From Arthrobacter sp. DWC3 (GTDB lineage Bacteria > Actinomycetota > Actinomycetes > Actinomycetales > Micrococcaceae), in NCBI RefSeq assembly GCF_002929375.1, contig NZ_PJIP01000007.1:62001-126000 (forward strand): a DNA stretch of 64,000 nucleotides. Reading direction: 5' to 3'. The notes beneath the pieces are model-generated. The model did not search any database. It was not told where the DNA came from and saw only the letters and a program-made list of their open reading frames with translations. The position numbers and the translations under genes were made by a program. This document shows, in pieces, positions 45,129-53,970 of this stretch (position 1 is the first letter of the stretch; each line of letters starts with the position of its first letter).

Positions 45129-46217
45129 TCAGGAGGCTGCCTCCCGGCGGATCGCCTCGATGAAGGCGTCGACGTCGTCCTCGGTGGTGTCGAACGAGCA
45201 CATCCACCGGACCTCGCCCGTGGCCTGGTCCCAGTCGTAGAAGCGGAAGCTCTCACGGACGCGGTCCGCCGCGCCCGGGGGCAGGATGGCGAACACGGCG
45301 TTGGCCGTGGTCTCCTGCGTGAGCGTCACGCCCGGGATGCCGCGGACGCCTTCGGTGAGGCGCGCTGCCATGGCGTTGGCGTGCGTCGCCGAGCGGAGCC
45401 AGAGATCGCCCTCGAGCAGGGCGACGAGCTGCGCCGAGACGAAGCGCATCTTGGACGCCAGCTGCATGTTGAGCTTCCGCAGGTAGTCCAGTCCGGTGGA
45501 CGCCTCCTGGTTCAGCACCACGACGCACTCGCCGAACATCAGGCCGTTCTTGGTGCCGCCGAAGGAGAGGATGTCCACGCCGGCGTCGCGTGTGAAGGCA
45601 CGCAGCGGCTGGCCCAGGGCGGCGGCGGCATTCGCGAGGCGGGCGCCGTCCATGTGGACGCGCATGCCGCGGGCGTGGCAGTGGTCGGCGATGGCCTTGA
45701 TCTCGGCGACGGAGTAAAGCGTGCCGAGCTCGGTGGTCTGGGTGATGGAGACGGCGAGCGGCTGCGCGCGGTGCTGGTCGCCCCAGCCCCAGGCCTCCCA
45801 GTCGATGAGCTCGGGGGTCAGCTTACCGTCCGGCGTGGGGACGGACAGCAGCTTGATGCCGCCCACCCGCTCGGGGGCCGCGTTCTCGTCCACGTTGATG
45901 TGCGCGGTCTGCGGGCAGATGACGGCGCCCCAGCGCGGCAGGATGGACTGCAGTGAGAGCACGTTGGCGCCCGTGCCGTTGAACACCGGGTAGATGGAGA
46001 TGCCCTCGCCGAAGTGGTGCTCCATGACCTCCTGCAGCCGGGCCGTGTACTGGTCCTCGCCGTAGGCCACCTGGTGCCCCCCGTTCGCGGCGGCGAGGGC
46101 CGTGAGGACCTCGGGGTGCACGCCCGAGTAGTTGTCGGACGCGAAGCTGCGCGAGGTGCGGTCGTGCAGGGGCGCGGGCGCTGCGGGAGCGATGGCTGAA
46201 GTCATGGTGTCGGTCAC
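45129..46217 (-). CDS. ltaE: low-specificity L-threonine aldolase
   Basis: Encodes 362 residues of the fold-type I PLP family. FASDNYSGVHPEVLTALAAA opens the protein, the cofactor region includes VFNGTGANVLSLQS, and the Schiff-base lysine is in ILSFGGTKNGLMFGE. It cleaves threonine or allo-threonine to glycine and acetaldehyde. A GTG at 46215-46217 is the longest start; an ATG at 46203-46205 (MTSAIAPA) is also plausible. The SDR gene upstream ends seven bases before the GTG, so it closes a DUF6421-SDR-ltaE operon. Confidence 0.92.
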   Translation of the reverse strand: MTDTMTSAIAPAAPAPLHDRTSRSFASDNYSGVHPEVLTALAAANGGHQVAYGEDQYTARLQEVMEHHFGEGISIYPVFNGTGANVLSLQSILPRWGAVICPQTAHINVDENAAPERVGGIKLLSVPTPDGKLTPELIDWEAWGWGDQHRAQPLAVSITQTTELGTLYSVAEIKAIADHCHARGMRVHMDGARLANAAAALGQPLRAFTRDAGVDILSFGGTKNGLMFGECVVVLNQEASTGLDYLRKLNMQLASKMRFVSAQLVALLEGDLWLRSATHANAMAARLTEGVRGIPGVTLTQETTANAVFAILPPGAADRVRESFRFYDWDQATGEVRWMCSFDTTEDDVDAFIEAIRREAAS

Positions 46218-46224
46218 GGTCCCA

Positions 46225-46974
46225 TTATCCCCGAGCGGACGGTTGCGCCCGTTCGGCGTCGATGCGTGCTCCGTTGACTTCTCCCGCCGTCGATTCGGGC
46301 AGCGACGCCAGGAGGCGGGCGAGGTCGTCCACGTGCGTGAAGCCCGGGAACGTCCGCTCGGGGTGCTGCTGCCGCATCGCGTCGTCCACGAGCGCCTTGA
46401 CGACGACGGCGGTGGCGGCCGCCCCCGTACCCTCCCTGGCGAAGCCCTGAGCCACGGCCTGCAGCCAGGCGTCCACGGACGCCTTGACCGCGGCGTAGGA
46501 GGCGTTGGCCGCGGTGGGTGACGCGACGGCCGTGGCCGTGACGGCGGCGAGCCGCCCGGAGCGCTCGGCCAGCTGGTCGTAGAACGCCCGGCTGGTGTTG
46601 AACAGCGTGACGAAGACGGACCGGTGGAGGACGTCGAGGTCCGCCGTCGTCTGCGAGGTGATGCCCCGGCCGCCCCGCCAGCCTCCCACGAGGTGGAACA
46701 GGGCGTTGGCGCCGCCGTGACCGGCCAGTACCTGCTCGGCGAGCCCGCCGACCGCGATCTCGTCGGTCAGGTCGCACACCCGGCGGTCGACGCCGTCGGA
46801 CCCGGCGAACGCCGCCTCGAGGCGACCGGCGTCGGAGCCCACGGCCACCACGGTGAAGCCGTCCGCCACCAGGCGCCGGGTGAGGGCGATGCCGGACGCG
46901 CTCGTGGCACCGGCCACGACGGCCGTGCGGGTATCGGCGGTGCGGGTACGAGGTGTGCCCGCGGCAGTGCTCAC
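46225..46974 (-). CDS. SDR-family oxidoreductase linked to DUF6421
   Basis: Encodes 249 residues from a GTG that overlaps the stop of the DUF6421 gene by four bases (46971-46974). The Rossmann start AVVAGATSASGIALTRRLVA replaces the usual TGxxxGxG with AGATSASG. VGSDAGRLEAAF follows beta-2, HLVGGWRGGRGI takes the place of NNAG, and the catalytic tyrosine and lysine are in ASYAAVKASVDAWL. It is a divergent SDR with an altered cofactor loop. Tight coupling to DUF6421 and ltaE implies a shared pathway, unidentified. Confidence 0.82.
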   Translation of the reverse strand: MSTAAGTPRTRTADTRTAVVAGATSASGIALTRRLVADGFTVVAVGSDAGRLEAAFAGSDGVDRRVCDLTDEIAVGGLAEQVLAGHGGANALFHLVGGWRGGRGITSQTTADLDVLHRSVFVTLFNTSRAFYDQLAERSGRLAAVTATAVASPTAANASYAAVKASVDAWLQAVAQGFAREGTGAAATAVVVKALVDDAMRQQHPERTFPGFTHVDDLARLLASLPESTAGEVNGARIDAERAQPSARG

Positions 46975-48335
46975 GCCGTGTGCGCGGTGATGCCCGCGGT
47001 CGACTCGATGACGGGCTTCATCTTCTTCTCCAGCGCCTCGAAGAACATCGAGAGGGGGAACTCGTCGTCGAGCACGGCGTCAGTGAGGCCACGCGGTGGC
47101 CCCATGAGCTCCAGGGCGTCAGGGCCCTTGGCCCACACGGAGGCCGGGTGCGGGGTGACCGTGGCGGAGACGAGTTCGTAGGCTGCGAGCCAGTGGGCGG
47201 TCTTCGGGCGGTCGATGGACCGCCAGTACAGCTGTTCGATCTGCTCGCCGAGGGCCACGACGACGTCGGCCGCCTCGTCCCAGTCGATGGTGAGCTTGGT
47301 GTCGGTCCAGTGCAGTACACGGTGCTGGTGCATCCACGCGAACAGCAGCTGGCCCCCGAGCCCGTCGTAGTTCCGCACGCGGCTGCCCGTGATGCTGAAG
47401 CGGAAGATGCGGTCGAAGATGACGGCGTACTGCACGAGCTTCGCGTGCCGGCGTGCCTCGGGGGACGCGTCGTCGTCGTGCTCGATCCGGACGGACTCGC
47501 GGAACGCGGTGAGGTCGCAGCGCAGTTCCTCGAGCGAGTACAGGAAGAACGGCATGCGCTGCTTGATCATGAACGGGTCGAAGGGCAGGTCGCCGCGCAT
47601 GTGCGTGCGGTCGTGGATGAGGTCCCACATGACGAACGTCTCCTCGGTGAGCTGCTGGTCGTCGAGGAGCTCCAGGGCGTCGGCGGGCAGGTCGAGGCGC
47701 GTGATGTCCGCGGCGGCGCGGACCACGCGGCGGAAGCGGGCGGCTTCACGGTCGGCGAAGATGGCGCCCCATGTGAACGTGGGCGTGGAACTGACGGCGA
47801 CCGTCTCGGGGAAGAGCACGGCGGAGTTGGTGTCGTAACCCTCGGTGAAGTCGAGGAAGCGGATGGGCACGAAGAGCGCGTTGGAGTACTCCCCGGCCTC
47901 GAGCTCACCGATGAACTCCGGCCAGAGGACCTCGATGAGCACGGCTTCGACGAGCCGGCTGGTGCTGCCGTTCTGCGTGTACATGGGGAAGACCACGAGG
48001 TGCTGGAGGCCGTCGACGCGGTCCAGCTGCGGCTGGAAGGCCAGGAGCGGCTCGAGGAAGTCGGGTACGGCGAAGCCGCCCGCACGCCACGCCTCGAAGG
48101 CCGTCACGGTGCGGCCCAGGTACTCGGCGTCGTGGGGGAACAGGGGGGCGAGCTCCTGCACGGCGGCGGTGATGGCCTCGACGTGTGCCGCGGCGTCGGC
48201 GTGCTGCTCGGGCTCGGGGATGGAGCCGTCCTTGACCTGCAGGAGGCGCAGGCGGTGCGCCGCGGCCTTGAGGGCATGCCACGCTGCGTGCTCCTGGGGC
48301 CGGTTGTCTACGGGGGCGAGGGGAGTGACGGTCAT
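46971..48335 (-). CDS. DUF6421 family protein
   Basis: Encodes 454 residues starting MTVTPLAPVDNRPQEHAAWH. Notable blocks are HLVVFPMYTQNGSTSRLVEA, FVPIRFLDFTEGYDTNSAVL, FVMWDLIHDRTHMRGDLPFD, and LGGQLLFAWMHQHRVLHWTD. The HDRTHMRGDLPFD and HQHRVLHW segments are rich in His, Asp and Arg, as in metal or phosphate sites, but I cannot tie them to a known enzyme. It matches DUF6421 of Micrococcales. First gene of an operon with the SDR and threonine aldolase; a direct repeat lies upstream. An earlier in-frame ATG at 48399-48401 is less likely. Confidence 0.78.
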   Translation of the reverse strand: MTVTPLAPVDNRPQEHAAWHALKAAAHRLRLLQVKDGSIPEPEQHADAAAHVEAITAAVQELAPLFPHDAEYLGRTVTAFEAWRAGGFAVPDFLEPLLAFQPQLDRVDGLQHLVVFPMYTQNGSTSRLVEAVLIEVLWPEFIGELEAGEYSNALFVPIRFLDFTEGYDTNSAVLFPETVAVSSTPTFTWGAIFADREAARFRRVVRAAADITRLDLPADALELLDDQQLTEETFVMWDLIHDRTHMRGDLPFDPFMIKQRMPFFLYSLEELRCDLTAFRESVRIEHDDDASPEARRHAKLVQYAVIFDRIFRFSITGSRVRNYDGLGGQLLFAWMHQHRVLHWTDTKLTIDWDEAADVVVALGEQIEQLYWRSIDRPKTAHWLAAYELVSATVTPHPASVWAKGPDALELMGPPRGLTDAVLDDEFPLSMFFEALEKKMKPVIESTAGITAHTA

Positions 48336-48418
48336 GACTCCTGCTTTCGTCGGTGGGTCGTATCGCTCTACTGGACGCGACAGTAGCAACCGGAACAGCA
48401 TTACTTACAGTTCGCTCG

Positions 48419-48452
48419 CGCTTGCTGAAGAAATCCTTACGCTTGCTCGAAG
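48419..48452. repeat. direct repeat upstream of the DUF6421 operon
   Basis: CGCTTGCTGAAG (48419-48430) and CGCTTGCTCGAAG (48440-48452) start 21 bases apart, two helical turns, in an AT-richer patch 84-117 bases before the DUF6421 ATG. The spacing suits a dimeric activator or repressor binding one DNA face. Confidence 0.45.
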
Positions 48453-48500
48453 CAGGACCGATCGGAGGGCCAGCGCGGCTTCATGACCGGGCCCACGCGC

Positions 48501-48528
48501 GGAAGGCCGGTCCGAGGACCGGCCTTCC
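48501..48528 (-). terminator. terminator after msrB
   Basis: GGAAGGCCGGTCC (48501-48513) pairs perfectly with GGACCGGCCTTCC (48516-48528), 23 bases past the msrB stop on the minus strand. Confidence 0.7.
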
Positions 48529-48550
48529 GGGTGAGCTGATGCCCGTTCCG

Positions 48551-48976
48551 CTACTCGGCGGGGACCAGCGTCATGGAGATCGAATTGATGCAGAAGCGCT
48601 GGTCGGTGGGGGTGTCGAAGCCCTCGCCCTTGAAGAGGTGCCCGAGGTGCGAGTCGCAGCGGGCGCAGCGCACCTCGATGCGCTCCATCCCAAGCGACCG
48701 GTCGTGCAGGTAGCGGACCTTGTCCTCGGCGAGCGGCGCCCAGAACGACGGCCACCCGCAGTGGGAGTCGAACTTTTCGTTGCTCGTGAAGAGCTCGGCG
48801 CCGCAGGCACGGCACGCATAGGTGCCCGCGGTCTTCGCGTCGTAGTACTCCCCGGTGTAGGGGCGTTCCGTGCCGGCCTTCCGGAGTACCTGGAACTCCT
48901 GCGGGGAGAGCTCCTGCCGCCACTCGTCATCGGACTTCTGGATCTCGGGCCGGTAGGCATCGTGTTCGGTAGTCAT
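48551..48976 (-). CDS. msrB: peptide-methionine (R)-S-oxide reductase
   Basis: Encodes 141 residues. Zinc is held by Cys55, Cys58, Cys104 and Cys107 ([11 protein letters not shown] and [11 protein letters not shown]). [11 protein letters not shown] is the substrate region and the catalytic cysteine is Cys129 in [10 protein letters not shown]. It reduces the R isomer of methionine sulfoxide in proteins, recycled by thioredoxin. A second cysteine in SHCGWPSF sits where the resolving cysteine is found in many MsrB proteins. A SigH-type promoter overlaps the end of the upstream gene. Confidence 0.95.
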   Translation of the reverse strand: MTTEHDAYRPEIQKSDDEWRQELSPQEFQVLRKAGTERPYTGEYYDAKTAGTYACRACGAELFTSNEKFDSHCGWPSFWAPLAEDKVRYLHDRSLGMERIEVRCARCDSHLGHLFKGEGFDTPTDQRFCINSISMTLVPAE

Positions 48977-48985
48977 AGTGCGTGC

Positions 48986-49012
48986 AACGCCTAGGAGTCG
49001 CCAATAAATCCC
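48986..49012 (-). promoter_or_regulatory. SigH/SigR-type promoter candidate for msrB
   Basis: On the minus strand GGGAT (49012-49008) and GTT (48988-48986) are 19 bases apart, close to the thiol-stress ECF sigma pattern. The start site would fall within a few bases of the msrB ATG, giving a nearly leaderless mRNA. msrB genes are SigR targets in Streptomyces. It overlaps the 3' end of the upstream gene. Confidence 0.45.
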
Positions 49013-49476
49013 GAGCCCGAGTACAGGTGCAGCACCGCGATGCCCAGCTTGTCCTGGGCCTGGTTGGCCCAGTCCCGGTGGAGCGTGTCCGCCACGGCGT
49101 GGGGGCGCGTGATGACCACGGCCTGTCCCGCGCCGGTGTCGGCGGCCTCCTGCACGAGGGCGTCCACCGGGTTGCCCGTCGTGGTCCGGCCGCGCGCCGC
49201 GAACCCCTCGTCCGCGAGCAGGCGCAGTGACGACTCCAGCGCCGTGCGGGCCGCCGCCTCGTCGTGCTGCCGGTCGTCCGCGGAGAACGACCGGAACGCC
49301 TCGCCCACCTCGAGCAGGCTCAGGTGGCGGAAGAACTCCCCGAGGACGGATTCGTCGCGGTCCTCGGGGATCAGGACCACGAGGTCCGCGGGCTCGTCGC
49401 CCTGCAGGGACCGGAGGTTGGAGAGATCGGGCTGGGTCAGGGCTTCCTCGGTCAGCACGAGGATCGTTTCCGTCAT
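48991..49476 (-). CDS. conserved hypothetical protein, Usp-like
   Basis: Encodes 161 residues starting [20 protein letters not shown]. The layout is a short beta strand (ETILVLTEE), [12 protein letters not shown], a helix with [14 protein letters not shown], then [20 protein letters not shown] and [20 protein letters not shown]. It resembles a universal-stress-protein or HUP-like alpha/beta fold, without the full ATP loop GxxGxxxS. No signal or membrane segment. It is upstream of msrB on the same strand with a 14-base gap, but msrB may have its own promoter. Confidence 0.7.
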   Translation of the reverse strand: MTETILVLTEEALTQPDLSNLRSLQGDEPADLVVLIPEDRDESVLGEFFRHLSLLEVGEAFRSFSADDRQHDEAAARTALESSLRLLADEGFAARGRTTTGNPVDALVQEAADTGAGQAVVITRPHAVADTLHRDWANQAQDKLGIAVLHLYSGSGFIGDS

Positions 49477-49576
49477 GGCGTCACTGTACTGCGGCACACC
49501 GGGACGCAGCCGTGTGCGGTGTGGCGAATCGGCGACGCTTGGCGGGGCGGGGTGCAAGCAGGGTAGAAAGGGAGGC

Positions 49577-50848
49577 ATGGCAACTGGAAGGTCGACGCCC
49601 GCGGTGCAGCGGGTCCCCGCGCCCTGGCTCAAATGGACGGCGCTCGGAGTGGGAGCGGGGGCGGCGCTCGCCTCCTCGGCGGCGGGCGCGGTCTCCGGAC
49701 TCGCGGTGTACTTCGCGCGTCAGATCGTGACGCCGGCGCGCGGCCGTGAGGAGAACCTCGACATCCTCGCCGTCGTGGGACCCGCGGGCAACCAGACCGT
49801 GATCCTGCCCGCGAACGACGACACGACCGTCGAGGGCACGTACAGCCTCCACTTCGACCGCGGCGCGGGCCATGCGCGGCTCGGCGCCATCCGGTCCTAC
49901 GTCCCGCGGGAGGGGACCGTGGAGCGCGAGGTGGAGAAGGTCTACGCGGGCGACCTCGCCTCGGCGACCCGCGGCTGGTGGGGCGGCGCCACCTACCCGT
50001 CGCCGTCCGGCCTGGGCTTCGCGGACGAGGAGGTCCTCATCCCGGTCGAGGGCGGCTCCGCGCCGGCCTGGCTCGTCCGGGCGGAGAAGCCCGCCCGCAC
50101 ATGGGCCATCATGGTGCACGGTCGGGGGGCCTCGCGCAACGAAGCGCTCCGCGCCCTCCCGCCGGCACGCCGGCTCGGGATGACGAGCCTCGTCCTGTCC
50201 TACCGGAACGACGGCGAGGCGCCCTCGGCGCCGGACGGCCGGTACGGTCTCGGCATGACCGAGTGGCACGACGTCGACGCGGCGATCGACTACGCCGTGG
50301 CGCACGGCGCGCGGGACGTGGTGCTGTTCGGCTGGTCGATGGGTGGGGCCATCGCCCTGCGGACGGCTGATCTCTCGCGCCACCGCAGCCGGATCACCGC
50401 GCTGGTGCTCGACGGCCCGGTCATCAACTGGATCGAGGTGCTCGCGCACCACGCCGAGATCAACCGCATCCCGGCGCCCGTGGGGCGGCTGGGCCAGTAC
50501 CTCCTGGCCAGCCAGCGCGCGCGCCGGATCACAGGGCTCGCCGCGCCGCTCGACCTCAAGAGCATGGACTGGATCGCCCGCGCCGAGCAGCTGACCCTGC
50601 CCACCCTGGTGCTGCACAGCGAGGACGACGAGTTCGTCCCGATCGGCCCGTCGGCCGAGCTGGCGGCCAGGAACCCGACCTTCGTGACGCTCGAGCGGTT
50701 CCACCGGGCACGCCACACGAAGGAGTGGAACGTCGACCCGCAGCGATGGGAGTCCGTGGTGGAGCGCTGGCTCGACGGACTCCTCTACGGCCGGACCCTG
50801 CCGGGCGGCAAGGTGCCCGACGGCGGGACGGCTACTGCGCTTCCCTGA
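49577..50848 (+). CDS. alpha/beta-hydrolase with N-terminal membrane anchor
   Basis: Encodes 423 residues. A hydrophobic segment near residues 16-42 (WTALGVGAGAALASSAAGAV) looks like a signal anchor. The hydrolase domain begins near residue 175 (WAIMVHGRGASRNEALRALP). The nucleophile elbow is GWSMGGAIAL, the acid is in LHSEDDEFVPIG, and the histidine is in FHRARHTKEWNVD. Homologues are annotated as esterases or peptidase-like hydrolases of unknown substrate. Its 3' end overlaps the convergent sufE by 17 bases. AGGGAGG precedes the ATG. Confidence 0.88.
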   Translation: MATGRSTPAVQRVPAPWLKWTALGVGAGAALASSAAGAVSGLAVYFARQIVTPARGREENLDILAVVGPAGNQTVILPANDDTTVEGTYSLHFDRGAGHARLGAIRSYVPREGTVEREVEKVYAGDLASATRGWWGGATYPSPSGLGFADEEVLIPVEGGSAPAWLVRAEKPARTWAIMVHGRGASRNEALRALPPARRLGMTSLVLSYRNDGEAPSAPDGRYGLGMTEWHDVDAAIDYAVAHGARDVVLFGWSMGGAIALRTADLSRHRSRITALVLDGPVINWIEVLAHHAEINRIPAPVGRLGQYLLASQRARRITGLAAPLDLKSMDWIARAEQLTLPTLVLHSEDDEFVPIGPSAELAARNPTFVTLERFHRARHTKEWNVDPQRWESVVERWLDGLLYGRTLPGGKVPDGGTATALP

Positions 50849-51272
50849 TCTTCCGCTTGATGCGGCCCAGCATGGCGGACATGCCGCGCATGCGCAGCGG
50901 CGTGATGGCCCGCGTGAGTCCCAGGCGATCGGGGACGTCGTCCGGCACCGCGAGGACCTCCGCGGCCGGCAGGCCGTCGAGGCCCTCCAGGAGTACACCC
51001 GCGAAGCCGCGGGTGGTCGGTGCCTCGCGGGGCGCCGAGAAGAACAGGTGCACCGGCCGCTCGGGTTCCGCGCCGATCTCCATGGTGAGGAACAGCGGGC
51101 TCTGGCACTCGACCACTTGCTCGAGCAGCTCGGGGTGCTCCCCGTAGCGCTCGGGCAGGTCCGGCAGCTCACGGGAGAAGTCGAGCAGGAGCTGCAGGCG
51201 GTCCGGCTCGGTCAGGTCCTGGAAGTCGTCGATGATCTCCGCGAGCTTCGCGGGCACGGACCCGGTGGTCAT
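50832..51272 (-). CDS. sufE: SufE-like cysteine desulfurase sulfur acceptor
   Basis: Encodes 146 residues. The persulfide cysteine is Cys56 in [16 protein letters not shown], and [20 protein letters not shown] and [20 protein letters not shown] complete the SufE fold. SufE takes sulfur from a cysteine desulfurase for Fe-S or other sulfur transfer. The ATG overlaps the stop of the rhodanese gene by four bases, so the two sulfur carriers are translated together. No sufBCDS genes are in the window. Confidence 0.93.
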   Translation of the reverse strand: MTTGSVPAKLAEIIDDFQDLTEPDRLQLLLDFSRELPDLPERYGEHPELLEQVVECQSPLFLTMEIGAEPERPVHLFFSAPREAPTTRGFAGVLLEGLDGLPAAEVLAVPDDVPDRLGLTRAITPLRMRGMSAMLGRIKRKIREAQ

Positions 51273-52204
51273 CGGGACACCTGCGGCGACTGGGCCGATC
51301 CTACCGACTGTGCGGGCAGCCCGCCGGGCTCGGAGCCCCGCACGATGGGGACACGCACCGCGTTGCCCCACTCCGTCCACGAGCCGTCGTAGTTGCGCAC
51401 CTTCTCGAACCCGAGCAGGTGGGTCAGCACGAACCAGGTGTGGCTCGAGCGCTCACCGATACGGCAGTAGGCCACCACGTCGTCGCCGTCCTGCAGGCCA
51501 GCCTCGTCCCGGTAGATCGCGTCCAGCTCGGCGCGCGTGCGGAACGTCCCGTCCTCGGCGGCGGCCCGGGCCCAGGGGACCGAGCGCGCGGTGGGGATGT
51601 GCCCGCCGCGCAGGGCGCCCTCCTCGGGGTAGGAGGGCATGGTGGTGCGGGCGCCCGTGTACTCGTCGCCCGACCGGACGTCGATCAGGGGGTTGCCGAG
51701 GTGCGCCATGACGTCGGCCAGGTAGGCGCGCACCGGGGCGTCGTCACGCTCGACCACCGGGTAGTCCGAGGCCGCGACCTCCGGCTTGTCCGTGGTCATG
51801 TCCCGGCCCTCCGCCACCCACTTGTCGCGGCCGCCGTCGAGCAGGCGGACATCCTCGTGGCCGAACAGCGTGAACACCCACAGCGCGTATGCGGCCCACC
51901 AGTTGCTCTTGTCGCCGTAGATCACCACGGTGGAGTCGCGGGAGATCCCCTTCGAGGCCATGAGGCGGGCGAAGCCCTCGCCGTCGATGTAGTCACGGGT
52001 CACCTCGTCGTTCAGCTCGGTGTGCCAGTCGATCTTCACGGCGCCCGGCACGTGGCCGGTCTCGTACAGCAGGACGTCCTCGTCGGACTCGACGACCACC
52101 AGACCCGCTGCACCGAGGTTATCGGCCAGCCACCCCGTGGAGACGAGGCGCTCGGGGTGGGCGTACTCGGCGAACTTGTCCTGGGGGTCTGCAGTCAGGG
52201 TCAT
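51269..52204 (-). CDS. thiosulfate sulfurtransferase (two-domain rhodanese)
   Basis: Encodes 311 residues with two rhodanese domains. The inactive N-terminal domain has [19 protein letters not shown], and the active domain has [16 protein letters not shown] and the catalytic loop [16 protein letters not shown] with Cys247. [11 protein letters not shown] is the form found in the mycobacterial CysA2/CysA3 enzymes. It transfers sulfane sulfur from thiosulfate. Coupled to sufE by a four-base overlap. Confidence 0.93.
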   Translation of the reverse strand: MTLTADPQDKFAEYAHPERLVSTGWLADNLGAAGLVVVESDEDVLLYETGHVPGAVKIDWHTELNDEVTRDYIDGEGFARLMASKGISRDSTVVIYGDKSNWWAAYALWVFTLFGHEDVRLLDGGRDKWVAEGRDMTTDKPEVAASDYPVVERDDAPVRAYLADVMAHLGNPLIDVRSGDEYTGARTTMPSYPEEGALRGGHIPTARSVPWARAAAEDGTFRTRAELDAIYRDEAGLQDGDDVVAYCRIGERSSHTWFVLTHLLGFEKVRNYDGSWTEWGNAVRVPIVRGSEPGGLPAQSVGSAQSPQVSR

Positions 52205-52470
52205 TGCGGCCTCTCGAAGGGCTGGGGGCGCGCGCGGCGGGCCCGGAAGGTGTCTTTCCATCTAGCCTAACCACGCGGTGCTGCTAAAGCTTCCGGGCCC
52301 TGCCGCTGCGGAGCATGCCCGGCACCACCCCGGGACGGGCGGGTCAAGGGGGCGGCGACGGGTGCCCGCGCACGGGCGTGCGTGCGTGGTTGCCGTAGTC
52401 TTGCCTAGCGGAACGGCGGCGTGCAGGGCCGTTCCCCACCACGCCGGACGAGAGAAAGCGGTCCAGATCC

Positions 52471-53502
52471 GTGCCAGCCATCGAACACCTGACAGAGCGG
52501 TCCCCCAAGGTCTCCGTCGATGATCTGTTGGACGGGTTCTACCCCTCGCCCCGCTTCGGCGAGGTGTCCTTCGACTCCTACCGCCCCGATCCGCAGCAGC
52601 CCTCGCAGTCGGCGGCCGTCGTCAAGCTCCGCGACTTCGCCGGTGCGGTCAACGAGCCGGAGCCCTCGGGCCTCCGCAGGCTGTTCGGCGGGAAGAAGCC
52701 CGCAACGCGCGCCGGCATCTACCTCGACGGCGGCTTCGGTGTCGGCAAGACCCACCTCCTCGCCTCCCTCTGGCACGCGTCCTCGGGCCGGAAGGCGTTC
52801 GGCACCTTCGTCGAGTACACGAACCTGGTGGGCGCGCTGAGCTTCCGCAGGACGGTCGACGCGCTCAGCGGCTACAGCCTCGTCTGCATCGACGAGTTCG
52901 AGCTCGACGACCCCGGGGACACGGTGCTGATGTCCCGCCTCATGCGCGAGCTCGCCGACGCGGGCGTGAAGCTCGCCGCGACGTCCAACACGCTCCCCGG
53001 GTCCCTCGGGGACGGGCGGTTCGCGGCCGAGGACTTCCAGCGGGAGATCCAGGTGCTCGCGGACCAGTTCGAGGTGGCGCGCATCGACGGGGAGGACTAC
53101 CGGCACCGCGGGCTGCCGCAGGCCCCCGACGCGATCGACGACGCCGCCCTGCGCGAACGCATCGCCGCCTTCTCGGCGGGCGTGCTCGCCGAGGACGACT
53201 TCTCGGAACTCATCCGACACCTCGCCGACGTGCACCCGAGCCGCTACCGGCAGCTCCTCGACGGCGTGGACGCCGTGGCCTGGCACAACGTGAAGACGAT
53301 CACGGAGCAGTCGGTGGCTCTGCGGTTCGTGGTCCTCGCCGACCGCCTGTACGACAGGGACGTGCCGATCATGGCGAGCGGCACAACCTTCGACAATCTC
53401 TTCACCGAGGAGATGATGGGCGGCGGGTACATGAAGAAGTACTACCGGGCGGTGTCCCGCCTCACCGCGCTCGCGCGGCAGGGGAGCGAGGTCGCGAGCT
53501 GA
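52471..53502 (+). CDS. zapE: ZapE/AFG1-family AAA+ ATPase
   Basis: Encodes 343 residues from a GTG. Walker A is GGFGVGKTHLL (87-97), Walker B is SLVCIDEFELDD (near 136-147), and ATSNTLPGSLGDGRFAAEDF is the sensor region. In E. coli ZapE acts at the division ring and binds FtsZ; mitochondrial AFG1 homologues act in protein quality control. Which role applies here is unclear. It diverges from the rhodanese gene and ends before a hairpin. Confidence 0.9.
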   Translation: MPAIEHLTERSPKVSVDDLLDGFYPSPRFGEVSFDSYRPDPQQPSQSAAVVKLRDFAGAVNEPEPSGLRRLFGGKKPATRAGIYLDGGFGVGKTHLLASLWHASSGRKAFGTFVEYTNLVGALSFRRTVDALSGYSLVCIDEFELDDPGDTVLMSRLMRELADAGVKLAATSNTLPGSLGDGRFAAEDFQREIQVLADQFEVARIDGEDYRHRGLPQAPDAIDDAALRERIAAFSAGVLAEDDFSELIRHLADVHPSRYRQLLDGVDAVAWHNVKTITEQSVALRFVVLADRLYDRDVPIMASGTTFDNLFTEEMMGGGYMKKYYRAVSRLTALARQGSEVAS

Positions 53503-53523
53503 CCGGAGTGGGACGTCGGATGC

Positions 53524-53555
53524 AGGAAGCGCCGGTGCCGCCTCTCGGCGGGACC
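53524..53555. terminator. terminator between zapE and the antitoxin-like gene
   Basis: AGGAAGCGCCGGT pairs with ACCGGCGCTCCT with one bulged base, extended by GCCGCC with GGCGG. It begins 22 bases after the zapE stop and can also serve the converging small gene. Confidence 0.65.
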
Positions 53556-53580
53556 GGCGCTCCTTATTGCCAGGCTGGGA

Positions 53581-53832
53581 TCACACGGCCGGCGGAGGAG
53601 TAGGGCCGACGTCGCCCTTGCCGTCCTTCTTGTCGATCTGATCGACCATCTCGGAAGCCTTTGTCTGCACTCCGTCGATGTGGCGGGAGTACTTGCCATG
53701 GGTCCTGCCGTCGACGAAATCGCCGGCCTTCCCGATGCCGTTCTTCACCTTGTCGGAATTCTCGCCAATGAGTTCGGTCGCCTTACCCGCGAGGGTGCCG
53801 GCCTTGTCCTTGAGCCCGTCCAATAAACCCAC
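53581..53832 (-). CDS. MT0933-like antitoxin family protein
   Basis: Encodes 83 residues. GTG at 53830-53832 is chosen because AAAGGAGG lies five bases upstream. The core LLDGLKDKAGTLAGKATELI, GENSDKVKNGIGKAGDFVDG and HGKYSRHIDGVQ matches the MT0933/Rv0909-like antitoxin family of small amphipathic, CsbD-like helical proteins. The usual partner (an Rv0910-like SRPBCC toxin) is not adjacent, so this is either orphaned or has another function, as many family members do. The C-terminus is Pro-rich. Confidence 0.7.
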   Translation of the reverse strand: MGLLDGLKDKAGTLAGKATELIGENSDKVKNGIGKAGDFVDGRTHGKYSRHIDGVQTKASEMVDQIDKKDGKGDVGPTPPPAV

Positions 53833-53940
53833 GGACACCTCCTTTCGGTCGTGGAAACGCAGGACCGTTTCCGCTCCGTCAATCATAGGCGAGGAACATG
53901 GGGATGTCCTGGGAGAGGCGCCCGCCCGCATCCGGGCAAA

Positions 53941-53968
53941 GAAAAAGACCGGTCCAGGGACCGGTCTG
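53941..53968 (-). terminator. Rho-independent terminator of the tRNA cluster
   Basis: AGACCGGTCC (53946-53955) pairs with GGACCGGTCT (53958-53967). On the minus strand it is followed by a run of five T (53946-53942). It lies just past the last tRNA-Gly and is the clearest U-tract terminator in the window. Confidence 0.85.
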
Positions 53969-53970
53969 CG

